A stretch of DNA of 64,000 bases from Primulina eburnea (lineage: Eukaryota > Streptophyta > Magnoliopsida > Lamiales > Gesneriaceae): assembly GCF_022965805.1 (NCBI RefSeq), contig NC_133108.1, positions 22,659,545-22,723,544 of the forward strand, in the 5' to 3' direction. Under the pieces are notes generated by a model. The model was given only the letters and a program-made list of their open reading frames with translations. It made no database searches and was not told where the DNA came from. Both the position numbers and the translations under genes were made by a program. Positions within the stretch are counted from its first letter, which is position 1; each line of letters opens with the position of its first letter. Below, piece by piece: positions 36,892 through 48,131 of this stretch.

Positions 36892-39800
36892 TGTAAAGGC
36901 CTGAAAATCCTTACTTTGAAAATTTGCGGGAAATTTAAAATTTTTCTTTTAAAATAAATGGAGTGCCTCATTCATACCAAAAACTGATAAAATGTTTAAC
37001 GTTCAAAATAGCAGCGGAAAAATTAATACTTTCCAAAAATAACAAGTTAAAATGTTCAACAACTGATAAAATGTTTGAGCATAGATAAAAAAAAATAGCA
37101 AGTGCTGAAACTAAGGTCCTCGGGTGCCACTACTGCCGACCCAAGCTAGCTCACTGGTCCCCGCCCTCGGTCCCATGCTCATCAGTACATACAACAATCA
37201 AGTCTAGTGAGTCTAAAGACTCAACATGTATATATCGTAGATAACGAGTAAATACTAAAATAAAATTTTCATGGGATAAAATTTCATGTCATGAGGCATA
37301 ATGAAAATAACTTGTACTGAGCAATTATAATACGTGCATAACTGAATTGAAAAATCATAGTAAAAATGTTTGCTCCTTGGAGCCCTGTACTGAAATATGA
37401 AATAATTTTGTGTTGAGATTATGGTCTACGCAAGTGGCCTCTGCACTGAACTGAACTGTTTGATCACTGGCGACCGGGTGGTACCAAACTGAACTGAACT
37501 GTCCGATCACTGGCGACCGGGTGGTACCAAACTGAATTGAACTGTCTGATCACTGGCGACCGGGTGGTACCAAACTGAACTGACCGGTAACTGGCTACCG
37601 AGTAAAATAATGCTCCCATGATAGTGAATTGACCACAAGCAATAACGTATAAATCTCAAAAATAAGTATTTTCTATTTTTATGCACGTAATATAATTAAA
37701 TGACTGAATTAAATATCCTGTACTCATTTTACTGAATGGATTGGATCGCTCCCAGGCTCGCTGCAACCAAAATATGCCATGAATTATATGCAATAGATTT
37801 TACTTGACCAAACTATGCAACTAAGTTCGAAAATGTGACAATTACGTCTAACGACTTCGTATTTAATCATGACTCCGAACCAACCCGAACCAACACTGAA
37901 CCATCATATAGTCATGATTAAAATACGCTAAAAATGATGAATTAATGCTACTAAAATAGTGAGGGCCGAAATCTAGGTGAATGGAGGCCAAAACAAGAAA
38001 CGCTCTTTCGAGAGTCAATTTGGCACATCGCACCGTAAATTCTCGTACGACCTCAAAAATGATCCGAATGACAAACGGTCAAAAACATGACCTTCCCAAC
38101 TCAATGGTGCACTGTCCAGTCCAAGGCCATAGGCTAAAAGTCAACCGAGAACTCGAATGAGCCACCGAACCGACGCAGCAAGCTGCTGTACAGAAATTCC
38201 AGCAGCTGCGCTTGGGTTGCTTGTGTCGTTTGCGAGGCTAATGGCCATTGGGGCTTGAACCACCGACCAAAATCTCTTACCAACATCCCAAGGAATGATT
38301 CGAACCATGGCTAAGGGCTTTAGACCAGCCACAATTCGAAATATTCCAGCAACAATCGAAAAGATTCACCCGAGAGCACCTTTGCGCGCGTGAGGGGTGT
38401 TTGCTTCGCCTGTCGTCTCGACTCGTTTCAGTGGCCATTTGATTGACAATGGTACGACCTAGACTTCATGGGGCAAGGTGTGAACCATGGCTAAGGGCTT
38501 TAGGCCAACCAAGATCCACACCATTCAACCATACTCGAACCAACACATGCTGTCAAAATCAAAGGGGCCGAGAAGGGGAGGGGCTGTTCTAGCGTTTGAT
38601 TTAAAAACCGATGCACCATGGACCAAGCCACCAAAAGGGCGACTTAGTCACGTCTTAGACATGCTAGGGAAGTGATCTAACCATGGCTATAGGCCTTTTG
38701 GGGCAGCCATGATCAGAATCTTTTCCCTTGACCAGAATCTGAATTTTTCGAAACTCATATGGACACAAATGGGAGGTTGCTGTCATCTTTGTTTTTTCCA
38801 GCATGCATGGGGTTGAATGAGTGGACCAACATGGTCCTAATGCATCCTAATACATGTCTAGATGTCGCCTTGGGAGCCTGGAGTCGATCCAATCACCTGA
38901 ATATACAAAAACAAGCAAAACCGTGAAGGCACAAGAGGAACCGAAAATTCTGCACTATATTTTCGAAAATGCTTGACATATATTTCGGTTTTTGCTTATC
39001 AAAACTTGATCATGTAATGAAAATAAATGATATTAGGACTTGATTGAAGAGTCAAGGAAGAATATATGCATGCCTGGTTTCATTTTGAAAAGAAAACGAA
39101 TGAAACGCAACGACGCGGCGCGGAGGAGATGGAGCGTTTTGCTACCTTGCTTGCTACTCGATTTTTCCCTCTTGTTATTAGCTATGAGACTCACGAATTT
39201 TCTACTATAAAATACTTTGAATTTCGGTCATGGGGGAGGGGAAGTGATGGTTAGGAGAGTGAGGGAGATCCAATAATAAAGGGATACAAATGGTATGACC
39301 AAGTCTCCCTCTTTTGAAATTTGAATTTTGGTTGATATCAAATATTTGTTGGGGTGTTTGCTAGGGTGCATGACCGATTCTCTCATGCTAATCTAGACTA
39401 GGATAATCCTTAATAATTAATTAATTAAGGTTGGTTAATAATTAAAAAGGTTAGCATGCTAAAATAACAAAGAATGGGTCAAAGGGTGAGTTGGCATATC
39501 AATGCTTAATCAACTAAGGGTGGCCGAAATTAAACAATAAAATGAAGGGGAAATGTTGTTTATTTAGTAAATTTTTAAATCTTTAAAGCCTAACCTATCT
39601 TTTAAATAATTTAGTGAACTAACCCCTTAATTAAGGAACTTAAATGAATTTATTTTCTACTCACCTCAAATAACTAAAATAATTCCTTAAAATTCCTTAT
39701 TTACTTAAATGAACTTACTTGCTAGCTAAAATAAATTCTGGAAATGTTTTCTAAATTTTAAGTTTTATCTCAAAACTTCAACTCTAGTCCGGCCTCACTG

Positions 39801-39935
39801 AAATAACTGAAAAGATGAAAATTAAACTACTACGTAAAATAATTAAATTTAAATGCTCATGCAATAAAAATCATTTTAAATTAAATACTAGTAATTATGC
39901 ATGGCTTATACGCAGTCCAATTTACGGGTTCTACA
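36892..39935 (-). repeat. 5' LTR of element E
   Basis: 3044 bp, TGTAAAGGCC to TTCTACA on the + strand. It carries three and a half copies of the GATCACTGGCGACCGGGTGG unit (37445-37590), a GC-richer middle and an AT-rich end. It matches 21966-23658 plus 33185-34478. A short ORF present identically in both LTRs has no recognisable protein and I do not call it a gene. Confidence 0.9.
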
Positions 39936-40421
39936 CGGACGCTAATCAATTCTTAATCGTCATCAGGATCAATTTACTAATCAAGTAATTAGGGTCATAA
40001 AATTTTTTCTTTTTTAATGCGGAATGTAGTGAAATCAAACTAATATACAACTCAGTATAAAATAAAGTACAAGTCCTGTACCATCTACAAATCAGTAAAA
40101 ACTAATGTTCAACATCTAATTATCAAGTGCCAAAACCCTATATACATCAAAGTCCGAAGTCTCCACTCTATCACGATCTCTCCTTATCTCTTGGACCCTG
40201 ATCCTGTCTCACCTGTTGTCATGTAAACATACAAACAAGACAACAGCCGGATAATTCCGGTGAGAATATAATCCCAGTATAAATCAACGAAACATGCAAT
40301 CATATGATAAACATAAAAGCATGGATAGAATAACAACCATATATATCGAAAGATGAAACATAATCAATATCAAACTGTCGACAATGCTCGTGACTCCACG
40401 ACTCAGACTAGAATCAATCCT
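39936..40421 (-). repeat. 5' LTR fragment of element D, between E and C
   Basis: CGGACGCTAATCAATTCTTA and what follows match D's 3' LTR from 15531, including ATAATTCCGGTGAGAATATA and the region up to CAATCCT (15943 equivalent). It contains about 90 bp that the 3' LTR has lost. At 40422 it is cut by C; the D sequence should resume with AGTCTAGGG beyond C, outside the window. Confidence 0.75.
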
Positions 40422-43226
40422 TGTAACGTACCGTACTTTTCATACTCAAAATTTGCGGAAAAATTAAAAATTTCTTAAACATAAAATAACATTAAAAGTT
40501 TGTCAAAAAAAATATCTCAACCAAGTCCCCCATAAGAAATGGTTGTTCCAAATAACCACAATAAAAGTTTCTCACGAAATGTTTGCTCAAAGTATTTCCA
40601 TCAAAATATGAAATCAGAGTAATTTAACATTTGCGTAAAAACTTAAACTTTGCGGTCCTCGGGTTAGCCTCCTGCTCAGTCCAAGCCTGCCTCTTGGTCG
40701 CCACCTCCGGTCTCCTCATCAACATATTCACCTGCATCGATCAAGTTTAGTGAGTCTAAAGACTCAACACGTATAAACTGGAATAACGAGTACTACGTAA
40801 TAAAATCGCATGAAACTTTAAAATAGGACGTACATAACTTGAAACTTGTACTTGCGTAATAAACGTGAACATACGTACGTACATAACTAGACGTGCCATC
40901 AACATAAAATTCCATAAACATACTGCATACTTGAACATACATAACTTCATCATTTTTGCGTAGAGGATGTTTCAAAGCAAGTGACTCATACATAATAAAC
41001 GCCTGATCAGACAAACCACAGTACTGGGCTGACAGGGACGTATCCACTGCCACATACATGAGATCCCCGTTCATAATTTAACGGGCTGGTTGGTCCCCGT
41101 TCATAATTTAACGCTTTCCAACCACGATCTAACCCGTTCATAATTTAACGGGGTAGAGAGGTCCTCGGCGACGTTCACCGACTTCCAAACCCATTCATAA
41201 TTTGGTCACGAGACAATTAGCATACCTCAAAAACTTAAAATATTTTCTTTTGCACGTCAACATACTTACTTGGCATTGAGGGATTCGTTGGACTTCGACT
41301 GGGGCCGTTGCTGCACATACTAACATGAATTTGCATACGTAACTTACATAACTTAGACGTAAATATCATACATACTCTCAACCTCGATCATTTCTTAGGT
41401 CATTCCATAATTTCCCATGACACGACCTTGGTAACCCTTGCACTAAACCATGGCATCGAACCTCAAAGCATGATAAAATATTTTCTCCAAAATATGCAAG
41501 ACACGGACCCCGTGCCCAGGTCCGGCTCCGGGTCCGTGTAGGTACTGTAAAAATGTTTGTGCAGAAAAGGGGAGACACGGACCCCGTGCTTAGGTCCGTG
41601 TAGGGGTCCGTGTAGACTCTGTAAAAAAAATGTCGGGCAAAAAAGGAGGGGCACGGACCCCATGTCAGGGTCCGTCAAAGGGTCCGTGTACTCTCGGGTT
41701 TTTGACACTACGGAGGAAACAAAGGCACGGACCCCGTGTCAGGGTCCGTGTGGGGTCCGTATGGCTTCGAGCGGCTGAAACCTGCGAGAAGAAATCATAC
41801 ACTATGCATATTCCACCCAACAAACAACATGGAACACAAGTGGACACCTCAAGACCCATCCTGGACTACTATAATATTGACTCAAACTTCTACAATCGCT
41901 TCCAAACAATCACACATCCTAAGCGACACAATTAACTCGTGGACACGAACTTGGCATAACGATCAAACCCTATGACCACTATTGAATACAAGGGCCTAAT
42001 GGCGCCAACCAACCCGTTGAATATCAACCCAACATCATAACAATCATACCTAAGCGCAGCAACGATCGCCCATCGGTCCCCGACGAAGCCTGCAACCATA
42101 AAACTTGAAGAACACATCAATATCGTAAGTTTTCTGAAAATGCAGTTTGAGCAGTCGCACGAAAAACGCCATAACTCCCTCAATTTTTATCCAAATAACT
42201 CGAATTTTATATCAAATCGAAGGCATCGAAAAGTTCTACATTTTTAGCGTTGAAAGTTTTCTCAAAATATTGACCGAAAAATCGCAGGATTTTAAAAGAC
42301 AGCAAAAACGTGAATTTGATGATCCAAAAATCGTTTCAAACTTGATCTAAACACGATTGCTCAAACTTCTACGCATCACACATGTATTTTTTGCATAAAT
42401 AACAACACAACGCATAATATGACAAGATCGATGCATCAAGAACAGAATATACGTGCCTTTTGATATTTAAAAATACCGTAACGACGACACCGAAGCGTAG
42501 ATGGAGCGAGGCTTGATCCGGGACGAACGTGGCACCGTTTTCTTGCAATAAAATCCACCAAAACTTGCTGGAAATTAAAGGAGAAGGGGCGGCTGCTTCT
42601 AGGCTAAGAACCCTAGTTTTTGCTCTCAAAAATAATAAAATTTTGAATGATAGAGTGTGTGTGTGTTTTTGCGCATACTAGTGTGTGTAGGAGTGTGTTT
42701 TAATATAATTAGGAGACTAATTTGCTTAATTAATAATTACAAGTTAATAAAATAGTGCACCACTAAACATCCTAATAAAATCTCCAAATCTTAAATAAAA
42801 TGCTTACTTCTCATCTTTAAAAGTTTTCAAACTTTAAAATCTCTAAATTAATAATTTATCCTTTAACCTACGAAAATGCTACCTTTAAAAGGTTTGAACT
42901 CTTAAAATTACTAACTACATGTTTTAGGCATAAAAATGCTAAAACTCAATAAATTATTTAAAATGCCCCATTCATGACTTAAAATAAGATACCACATTCT
43001 AAATTGCAAAAATCGTCACCGGTCTTTTCCTCGATCCCGCCTCGAATGATCTCCTGAAACATGAAGCTCGAAAACTATTTTAACGTGCATCACATAAACA
43101 TAAATAATTTAAAACAATGCATTCAAATAAATCATGTATGGCTTAAAACTCATTTTAAAATTAATTAAATGATTTACTAGTTAAATAAATGCATGGGTTA
43201 TACGTGTACTGAATTTGGGCACAACA
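40422..43226 (-). repeat. 3' LTR of element C
   Basis: 2805 bp from TGTAACGTACC to GGGCACAACA on the + strand. Holds four blocks with CACGGACCCCGTG and GGGTCCGTGT words (41493-41765) and a run of GTTCATAATTTAACGG repeats (41070-41200). No coding content. Confidence 0.95.
41493..41765. repeat. Dyad array CACGGACCCC / GGGTCCGTG in C's LTR
   Basis: Four blocks in which CACGGACCCCGTG is followed after 5-20 bases by one or two GGGTCCGTGT words, giving inverted repeats. The 5' LTR (49211-49400) has one block fewer, consistent with recombination between repeat units. Confidence 0.85.
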
Positions 43227-43240
43227 GTTCCTCTCCCACT
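43227..43240 (-). other. Polypurine tract of C
   Basis: On the minus strand AGTGGGAGAGGAAC directly before TGTTGTGCCC, the start of the 3' LTR. Confidence 0.85.
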
Positions 43241-43262
43241 TATAAAAATTTCGTCCTCGAAA

Positions 43263-45296
43263 TTAAATCTTACCGAACAACTCCGGGTAGCGAAGTCTCA
43301 TATATGCTTCGGACTCCCATGTGGCCTCTTCCACTGATTGGTTTAGCCACCGGACTTTGACTAGCTTAGTCACTTTGTTCCGGAGCCTACGCTCTTGCCT
43401 GTCTAGAATTAGGACTGGTTTCTCCTCATAAGACAGGTCTGGAGCCAGCTGCAACGGCTCATAACTCAGAATGTGCGAAGGGTTAGCCAAATATTTCCTC
43501 AGCATCGAGACATGGAACACATTGTGCACCCCGGCCAGATTCGACGGAAGGGCAACACGATAGGCTAGTGTCCCAACTCTGTCCAAAATCTCAAACGGTC
43601 CAATAAACCTCGGACTCAGCTTGCCTCTCTTCCCAAATCTCATCACCCCCTTCATAGGTGCTATCTTGACGAAAACGTGATCACCCACGGCAAACTCGAG
43701 ATCTCTCCTTCTCTTATCAACATAACTCTTTTGGCGGCTTTGGGCGGTCTTCATTCTGTCCCGAATCTTGGCTACTACAGCTGCGGTCAGCTGAACTATT
43801 TCTGGACCAAGTTCTGCTCTCTCACCAACTTCATCCCAATTAACTGGTGACCTGCACTTCCTTCCATACAACGCCTCATAGGGAGCCATACCAATGGATG
43901 CTTGGAAACTGTTGTTGTATGTGAACTCCACTAGAAGTAGCTTAGACTCCCAACTTCCTTGAAAATCAATCATACAGGCCCTTAGCAAATCCTCCAAAAT
44001 CTGAATCACTCGCTCAGACTGGCCATCTGCCTGCGGGTGAAAGGCTGTACTGAACAGCAACTTTGTCCCCATGGCTGCATGTAAGCTCTTCCAGAAGGAC
44101 GATGTGAATCTCGGGTCCCTGTCGGACACAATTGAAACTGAGAATCCATGCAAACGGACTATCTCCTTGATATAAAGCTCTGCATACGGCGTCATGGAGA
44201 AAGTCGTCTTCACTGGCAAAAAGTGCGCTGACTTTGTGAGTCGGTCTACAACAACCCAAATGGCATTAAAGCCTCTGACTGACCTAGGCAATCCAATGAC
44301 GAAGTCCATCGTGATGTTCTCCCATTTCCACTCTGGGATGGGGAGTGGCTTAACCAATCCCGCTGGCCTCTGATGTTCTGCCTTCACATGCTGACAAATG
44401 AGGCATTCAGACACAAACCTGCGGATGTCTCTCTTCATCCCTGGCCACCAATACAGAATCTGCAAGTCCTTATACATCTTGGTACCTCCTGGGTGGATAG
44501 AATACGGAGATGCGTGTGCCTCTGTCAAATTATCCTGTCTGATCGAACCACCACTAGGCACCCACATTCTACCTCTGTATCTCACAATGCCGTCCGAAAC
44601 TGTATACAAAGCGCTGCCCTTGGCTTCATCTTTCAGTCTCCATTTCTGTAACTGCTCATCAAAAAACTGGCCCGCTCGGATACGGTCTAGCAAATCAGAT
44701 TTGACTGTCAGATTAGACAGTCTAGGGGCTCTGCCCTCACGATAAATCTCTAGGCCAAACTTCCGAATCTCAGCCTGAAGAGGTCTCTGTGCTGATAACT
44801 GAGTTATGACGGCAACTTTTCTGCTCAAAGCGTCTGCAACAACATTAGCCTTTCTCGGATGGTAGCTAATTTCGCAGTCGTAATCTTTCACAAGTTCCAA
44901 CCACCGTCTCTGTCTCATATTCAACTTTTTCTGCGTGAAGAAATATTTGAGACTCTTATGATCGGTGAAGATCTGACATTTCTCTCCGTATAGGTAGTGT
45001 CTCCAAATTTTCAGTGCGAAGACAGCGGTGGCTAGCTCAAGATCGTGCGTCGGGTAGTTCTTCTCGTGCACTTTCAACTGCCTGGAAGCATAAGCTATGA
45101 CCCGACCCTGCTGCATCAATACTGCGCCTAACCTGAGCTTAGATGCATCGGTATATAGCACAAAGTCTCCTTTCCCTGATGGCATGGCTAGGACCAGCGC
45201 TGAAATAAGAGCTTGCTTCAAAGTATCGAAGCTCTTCTGACATTCATCAGTCCACACAAATTTGGAATTTTTCTTAGTTAGTGAAGTGAGTGGCAC
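43263..45296 (-). CDS. RNase H - integrase - chromodomain part of C pol, intact frame
   Basis: 677 codons open from the RT/RNase H border to the natural stop. RNase H carries D50, E87, D112 and D155 (YTDAS, HDLELA, FTDHKSL, ADALSR). The integrase zinc domain has H261, H268, C298 and C301. The core has D331 (TMDFV), D392 (SDRD) and E428 (QSER), exactly 35 residues between the last two, so the DDE triad is intact. Then come the [15 protein letters not shown] region and a chromodomain-like tail ([21 protein letters not shown]). This is the C-terminal part of a polyprotein and not a separate gene; the first M is internal. It overlaps the preceding part by 23 bases because of one extra T in a T run near 45310. 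Confidence 0.93.
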   Translation of the reverse strand: MPLTSLTKKNSKFVWTDECQKSFDTLKQALISALVLAMPSGKGDFVLYTDASKLRLGAVLMQQGRVIAYASRQLKVHEKNYPTHDLELATAVFALKIWRHYLYGEKCQIFTDHKSLKYFFTQKKLNMRQRRWLELVKDYDCEISYHPRKANVVADALSRKVAVITQLSAQRPLQAEIRKFGLEIYREGRAPRLSNLTVKSDLLDRIRAGQFFDEQLQKWRLKDEAKGSALYTVSDGIVRYRGRMWVPSGGSIRQDNLTEAHASPYSIHPGGTKMYKDLQILYWWPGMKRDIRRFVSECLICQHVKAEHQRPAGLVKPLPIPEWKWENITMDFVIGLPRSVRGFNAIWVVVDRLTKSAHFLPVKTTFSMTPYAELYIKEIVRLHGFSVSIVSDRDPRFTSSFWKSLHAAMGTKLLFSTAFHPQADGQSERVIQILEDLLRACMIDFQGSWESKLLLVEFTYNNSFQASIGMAPYEALYGRKCRSPVNWDEVGERAELGPEIVQLTAAVVAKIRDRMKTAQSRQKSYVDKRRRDLEFAVGDHVFVKIAPMKGVMRFGKRGKLSPRFIGPFEILDRVGTLAYRVALPSNLAGVHNVFHVSMLRKYLANPSHILSYEPLQLAPDLSYEEKPVLILDRQERRLRNKVTKLVKVRWLNQSVEEATWESEAYMRLRYPELFGKI

Positions 45297-46642
45297 TGCT
45301 ATGGACGAAAAATCCCTTAATAAACTTACGGTAGTAACCAGCTAAACCCAAAAAGCTGCGGATCTCTGATGCATTCTTCGGCTCAACCCATTCCTTGACA
45401 GCTGCTACTTTCGCTGGATCCACCTCGATTCCACTGCTAGATACTATATGCCCCAAAAACGCTACTTTCTGCAACCAAAATTCACACTTACTGAACTTCG
45501 CAAACAACTTGCGACTCTGCAGAACCTGTAAAATTGTCCTCAAGTGTTGGCTATGCTCCTCATGGCTCTTCGAGTATATGAGAATGTCGTCAATAAACAC
45601 GATGACGAACTGATTCAGGTAGGGTTGAAATACTCGGTTCATGAAGTCCATGAAAATTGCTGGAGCATTCGTCAATCCAAATGGCATTACTAAGAACTCG
45701 TAATGCCCATATCTGGTTCTGAAGGCTGTCTTGTGGACATCTGCATCCTTCACTTTCAGCTGATGATACCCTGATCGAAGATCTATCTTAGAAAACACTA
45801 CGGCTCCCTGCAATTGATCAAACAAGTCTTCGATTCTAGGAAGTGGGTATTTGTTCTTGATTGTTACCTTGTTCAACTCACGGTAATCGATGCACAGTCT
45901 CATGCTTCCGTCTTTCTTTTTCACAAAGAGTACTGGCACGCCCTATGGTGAGAAACTCGGGCGGATAAACTCTTTGTCTAAGAGCTCCTGAATCTGCTGC
46001 TTAAGTTCTAACATCTCTGCTGGAGCTAATCTGTACGGTGCCTTAGAGATTGGCACTGTGCCTGGCATGAGATCGATTGCAAACTCCACCTCTCTATCTG
46101 GAGGAAGGCCTGTGATGCCGTCTGGAAAGACGTCTGGGAAATCTCGGACTACTGGCACCCTCGATATAGAAGGAGTGGGCACGTCCGGTGCTGAGATGAC
46201 ACTGGCCAAAAAGCCTGACACCCCTTCGAAATGAGTCTCCGTGCCTGCATGCAAGAGATCATGCGAGGGAAACTCCTCCACCTGGCTGGCTCAAAAAAAA
46301 ACTGCTCCATGCCCAGTGGTCTAACCAATACTGACCTCTTCTGAAAATCAATCAGGACTCTATTCTTGGTCAGCCAGTCCATTCCCAAAATAATATCAAA
46401 CTCTGGCATCGGCAAGACGATCAAATCGGCATACGCCAGGTGGCCGTGCAATTCTAGATCAATATCTCTAACCACGCTAGTAGTTGGCAGCTCTTCCCCT
46501 GATGGGACGGTTACTGAATAATTCACGTCTAGGCCAATGGACTTGAGGTCCAAATGATTAGCAAACGTCTCCGATATGAAGGAGTGAGTGGCTCCTGAGT
46601 CTATCAGTGCAGTTGTGGATAATCTCTTAATAAAAATGTTTC
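45274..46642 (-). pseudogene. Protease and reverse transcriptase part of C pol, three lesions
   Basis: Starts directly after the predicted intron with the retropepsin (DSGATHSF near 46575-46600, later ILGMDWL). RT follows with [21 protein letters not shown] and the catalytic FIDD (about 45595-45606). Lesions: a frame slip in a run of nine A (46293-46301 on +), a TAG where Trp is expected just before GVPVLF (near 45943), and one extra T near 45310. The two frame slips lie in homopolymers, so they may be real or may be sequencing errors. Confidence 0.9.
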
Positions 46643-46816
46643 CTGAGATGCGTTAGCACAACACAAAACTTATATCCTCGAAAATACTAACATACCTCAA
46701 GCATAATAGAACTCAATATCCCTAGGCACACAAAACATTACTAGCACGCTATTAATCCCAAGTAAAAATTCCACATGCAAGGCAAAATAATACTGAGCTT
46801 AGGTAGAAAAGTATAC
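46643..46816 (-). other. Predicted spliceosomal intron (174 nt) between gag and protease of C
   Basis: On the minus strand the gag zinc region is open up to ACCG and then meets GTATAC (donor at 46816). The next 174 bases are T-rich, include in-frame stops and have no similarity to the element protein. They end with a branch-like TGCTAAC and the acceptor CATCTCAG (to 46643). Removing them places the protease reading in phase with gag. A, B and D have no such sequence at the corresponding place. Confidence 0.7.
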
Positions 46817-47894
46817 CGGTCAGCAACGTCGTGTCTGGATTCGCCTCATGTGCATGCATGGGGAATACTCTCCCTTGGGTGGACTGCTTCCAGTGTGGGC
46901 ACTCTTTCAACATGTGGTCCGTAGCTCCACATTTAAAACATTTCCCGGATCCCCATAGGCACTGTCCGGGATGCTGGCGATTGCACTTCTGACACACTGG
47001 GAAGTTATCGGGCTTCTGAGGCGCCCCTTGCTGCTGGATAGGACCCTTGCCTTTCGGCGGTCCCTGATAGGGTTTCTTCCCTGGCGGCCCCTGAAACAGC
47101 CTCTTAAACTTGGACTTCTGATGCTGCTGTTGTGGGTGTTGCGGTGGTGCCTGATAGGGCCTCTTGCCCTACCTGTCAGCCTCTAAATCCCTCAGATCTT
47201 GCTCTGCTGCCAATGCTCTAGATATGGAGACTGTATAAGAAGTAGGGCCAGCTACCCTCACATCACGGCGCAAGATCGGCCGCAATCCATCCATGAAATT
47301 CCTCAATTTTGCTTGGGCATCATTCGCAATGAGGGGTACGAAGTAACACCCCCTCTCAAACTTTCTGACAAAATCTGCCACACTACTGTCTCCCTGTCTC
47401 AGCGTCATAAATTCCCTGGTCAGACGAGAGCGTACCTCTTCAGTGAAGTACTTGGCGTAGAACACCTCTTTGAATCCGTTCCACGACAGAGTCTGGAAGT
47501 TTACTGCCACGGATGCACTCTCCCACCATATTCTAGCATCCCCTGACAGCAAGAATATAGCACATCTGACCCTGTCAGCGTCAGTCAGCTCCATAAAGTC
47601 AAATATTACCTCGATGGACTTGATCCATCCCTCAGATACCATCGGGTCAGTAGTACCCGAAAACTCCTTCGGACTCATCCTCCGGAACCTCTCATAAACT
47701 GCCTCTGGTCTAGGCCTCTCCTCGGGGCCTACAGCAGTCTGGTTCCTCGCAAACTGTGCGAAGAATTGCGTCATACCAGCAAGCATCTGAGCCTGCATGT
47801 CTGGCGGTGGAGGTGGAGGATTGGCCCTCTCCTCAACTCGAGGCTCTTTGTCCTCCTCTCTGGATTCCTGGTTAATCATACGTCTAGGAGGCAT
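46817..47894 (-). pseudogene. gag of element C, one amber stop
   Basis: Starts at ATG 47894 (MPPRRM), about 220 bases after the primer site; an upstream in-frame ATG at 47990 lies in the leader and is less likely. Gag core: RRMSPKEFSGTTDPM, IFLLSGDARIWWES, LRQGDSSVADFVRKFE. A Pro/Gln/Lys-rich linker is followed by CCHC knuckle CFKCGATDHMLKEC (near 46908-46950), preceded by a second Cys/His motif (CQKCNRQHPGQC). The only lesion is a TAG at 47169-47171 where Gln CAG is expected; the frame continues through to the intron donor. Confidence 0.88.
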
Positions 47895-48117
47895 ACTGTT
47901 CCAATGAATTACCCAACACGTAAACCCAACATGCATGAATATGATATAAATGACGTACGATGCACGAAATTTGAACTTAAACTTAAACATGCTGAAATCA
48001 TGGCTTAATGTATATTACATAGCATAAAGTTTTGAAACTTTAAAACTTACAGACTTGAGGTGTGACTTTGAGAGCTTCTTGCGGCTGGTGGTAGGCGTAA
48101 CCCTTTACAAGAACACC

Positions 48118-48130
48118 GCTCTGATACCAA
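48118..48130 (-). other. Primer binding site of C
   Basis: GCTCTGATACCAA on +, that is TTGGTATCAGAGC in element sense, one base from the 5' LTR end. Initiator-Met tRNA type. Confidence 0.9.
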
Positions 48131-48131
48131 C

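Larger units (their letters stand above)
21966..39935 (-). mobile_element. Large non-coding LTR element E (LARD-like)
   Basis: On the minus strand: 5' LTR 36892-39935 (3044 bp), Met-type primer site at 36878-36890, non-coding interior 34479-36891, purine tract, and 3' LTR 21966-34478 that is split by element B. The two LTRs are very similar by eye, so E is young, although it still holds the younger B. Flanks (GGCGC left, CGGAC right) do not form a duplication; with the loss of D sequence this suggests a deletion on the left side. Confidence 0.85.
15521..40421 (-). mobile_element. Gypsy chromovirus D, interrupted by E and then C
   Basis: On the minus strand. 3' LTR 15521-17151, polypurine tract, pol and gag to about 21727, 5' UTR to about 21865. 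The primer site and the first bases of the 5' LTR are lost. A fragment at 39936-40421 beyond E matches the start of D's 3' LTR and is taken as D's 5' LTR, itself interrupted by C at 40422. Coding damage is light (a few stops and single-base shifts), so D was probably active fairly recently. Confidence 0.7.

Noticed and set aside
38141..38332. Open frame conserved between E's two LTRs (also 23172-23363)
   Set aside because: Identity is explained by both being LTRs of one element; no protein family recognised.
41557..41935. Open frames over the GGACCCCGTG repeats
   Set aside because: Products of the LTR repeat array, open in more than one frame and on both strands.
43014..44745. Plus-strand open frames opposite C's pol
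   Set aside because: Antisense shadows of a conserved pol frame with no own similarity.
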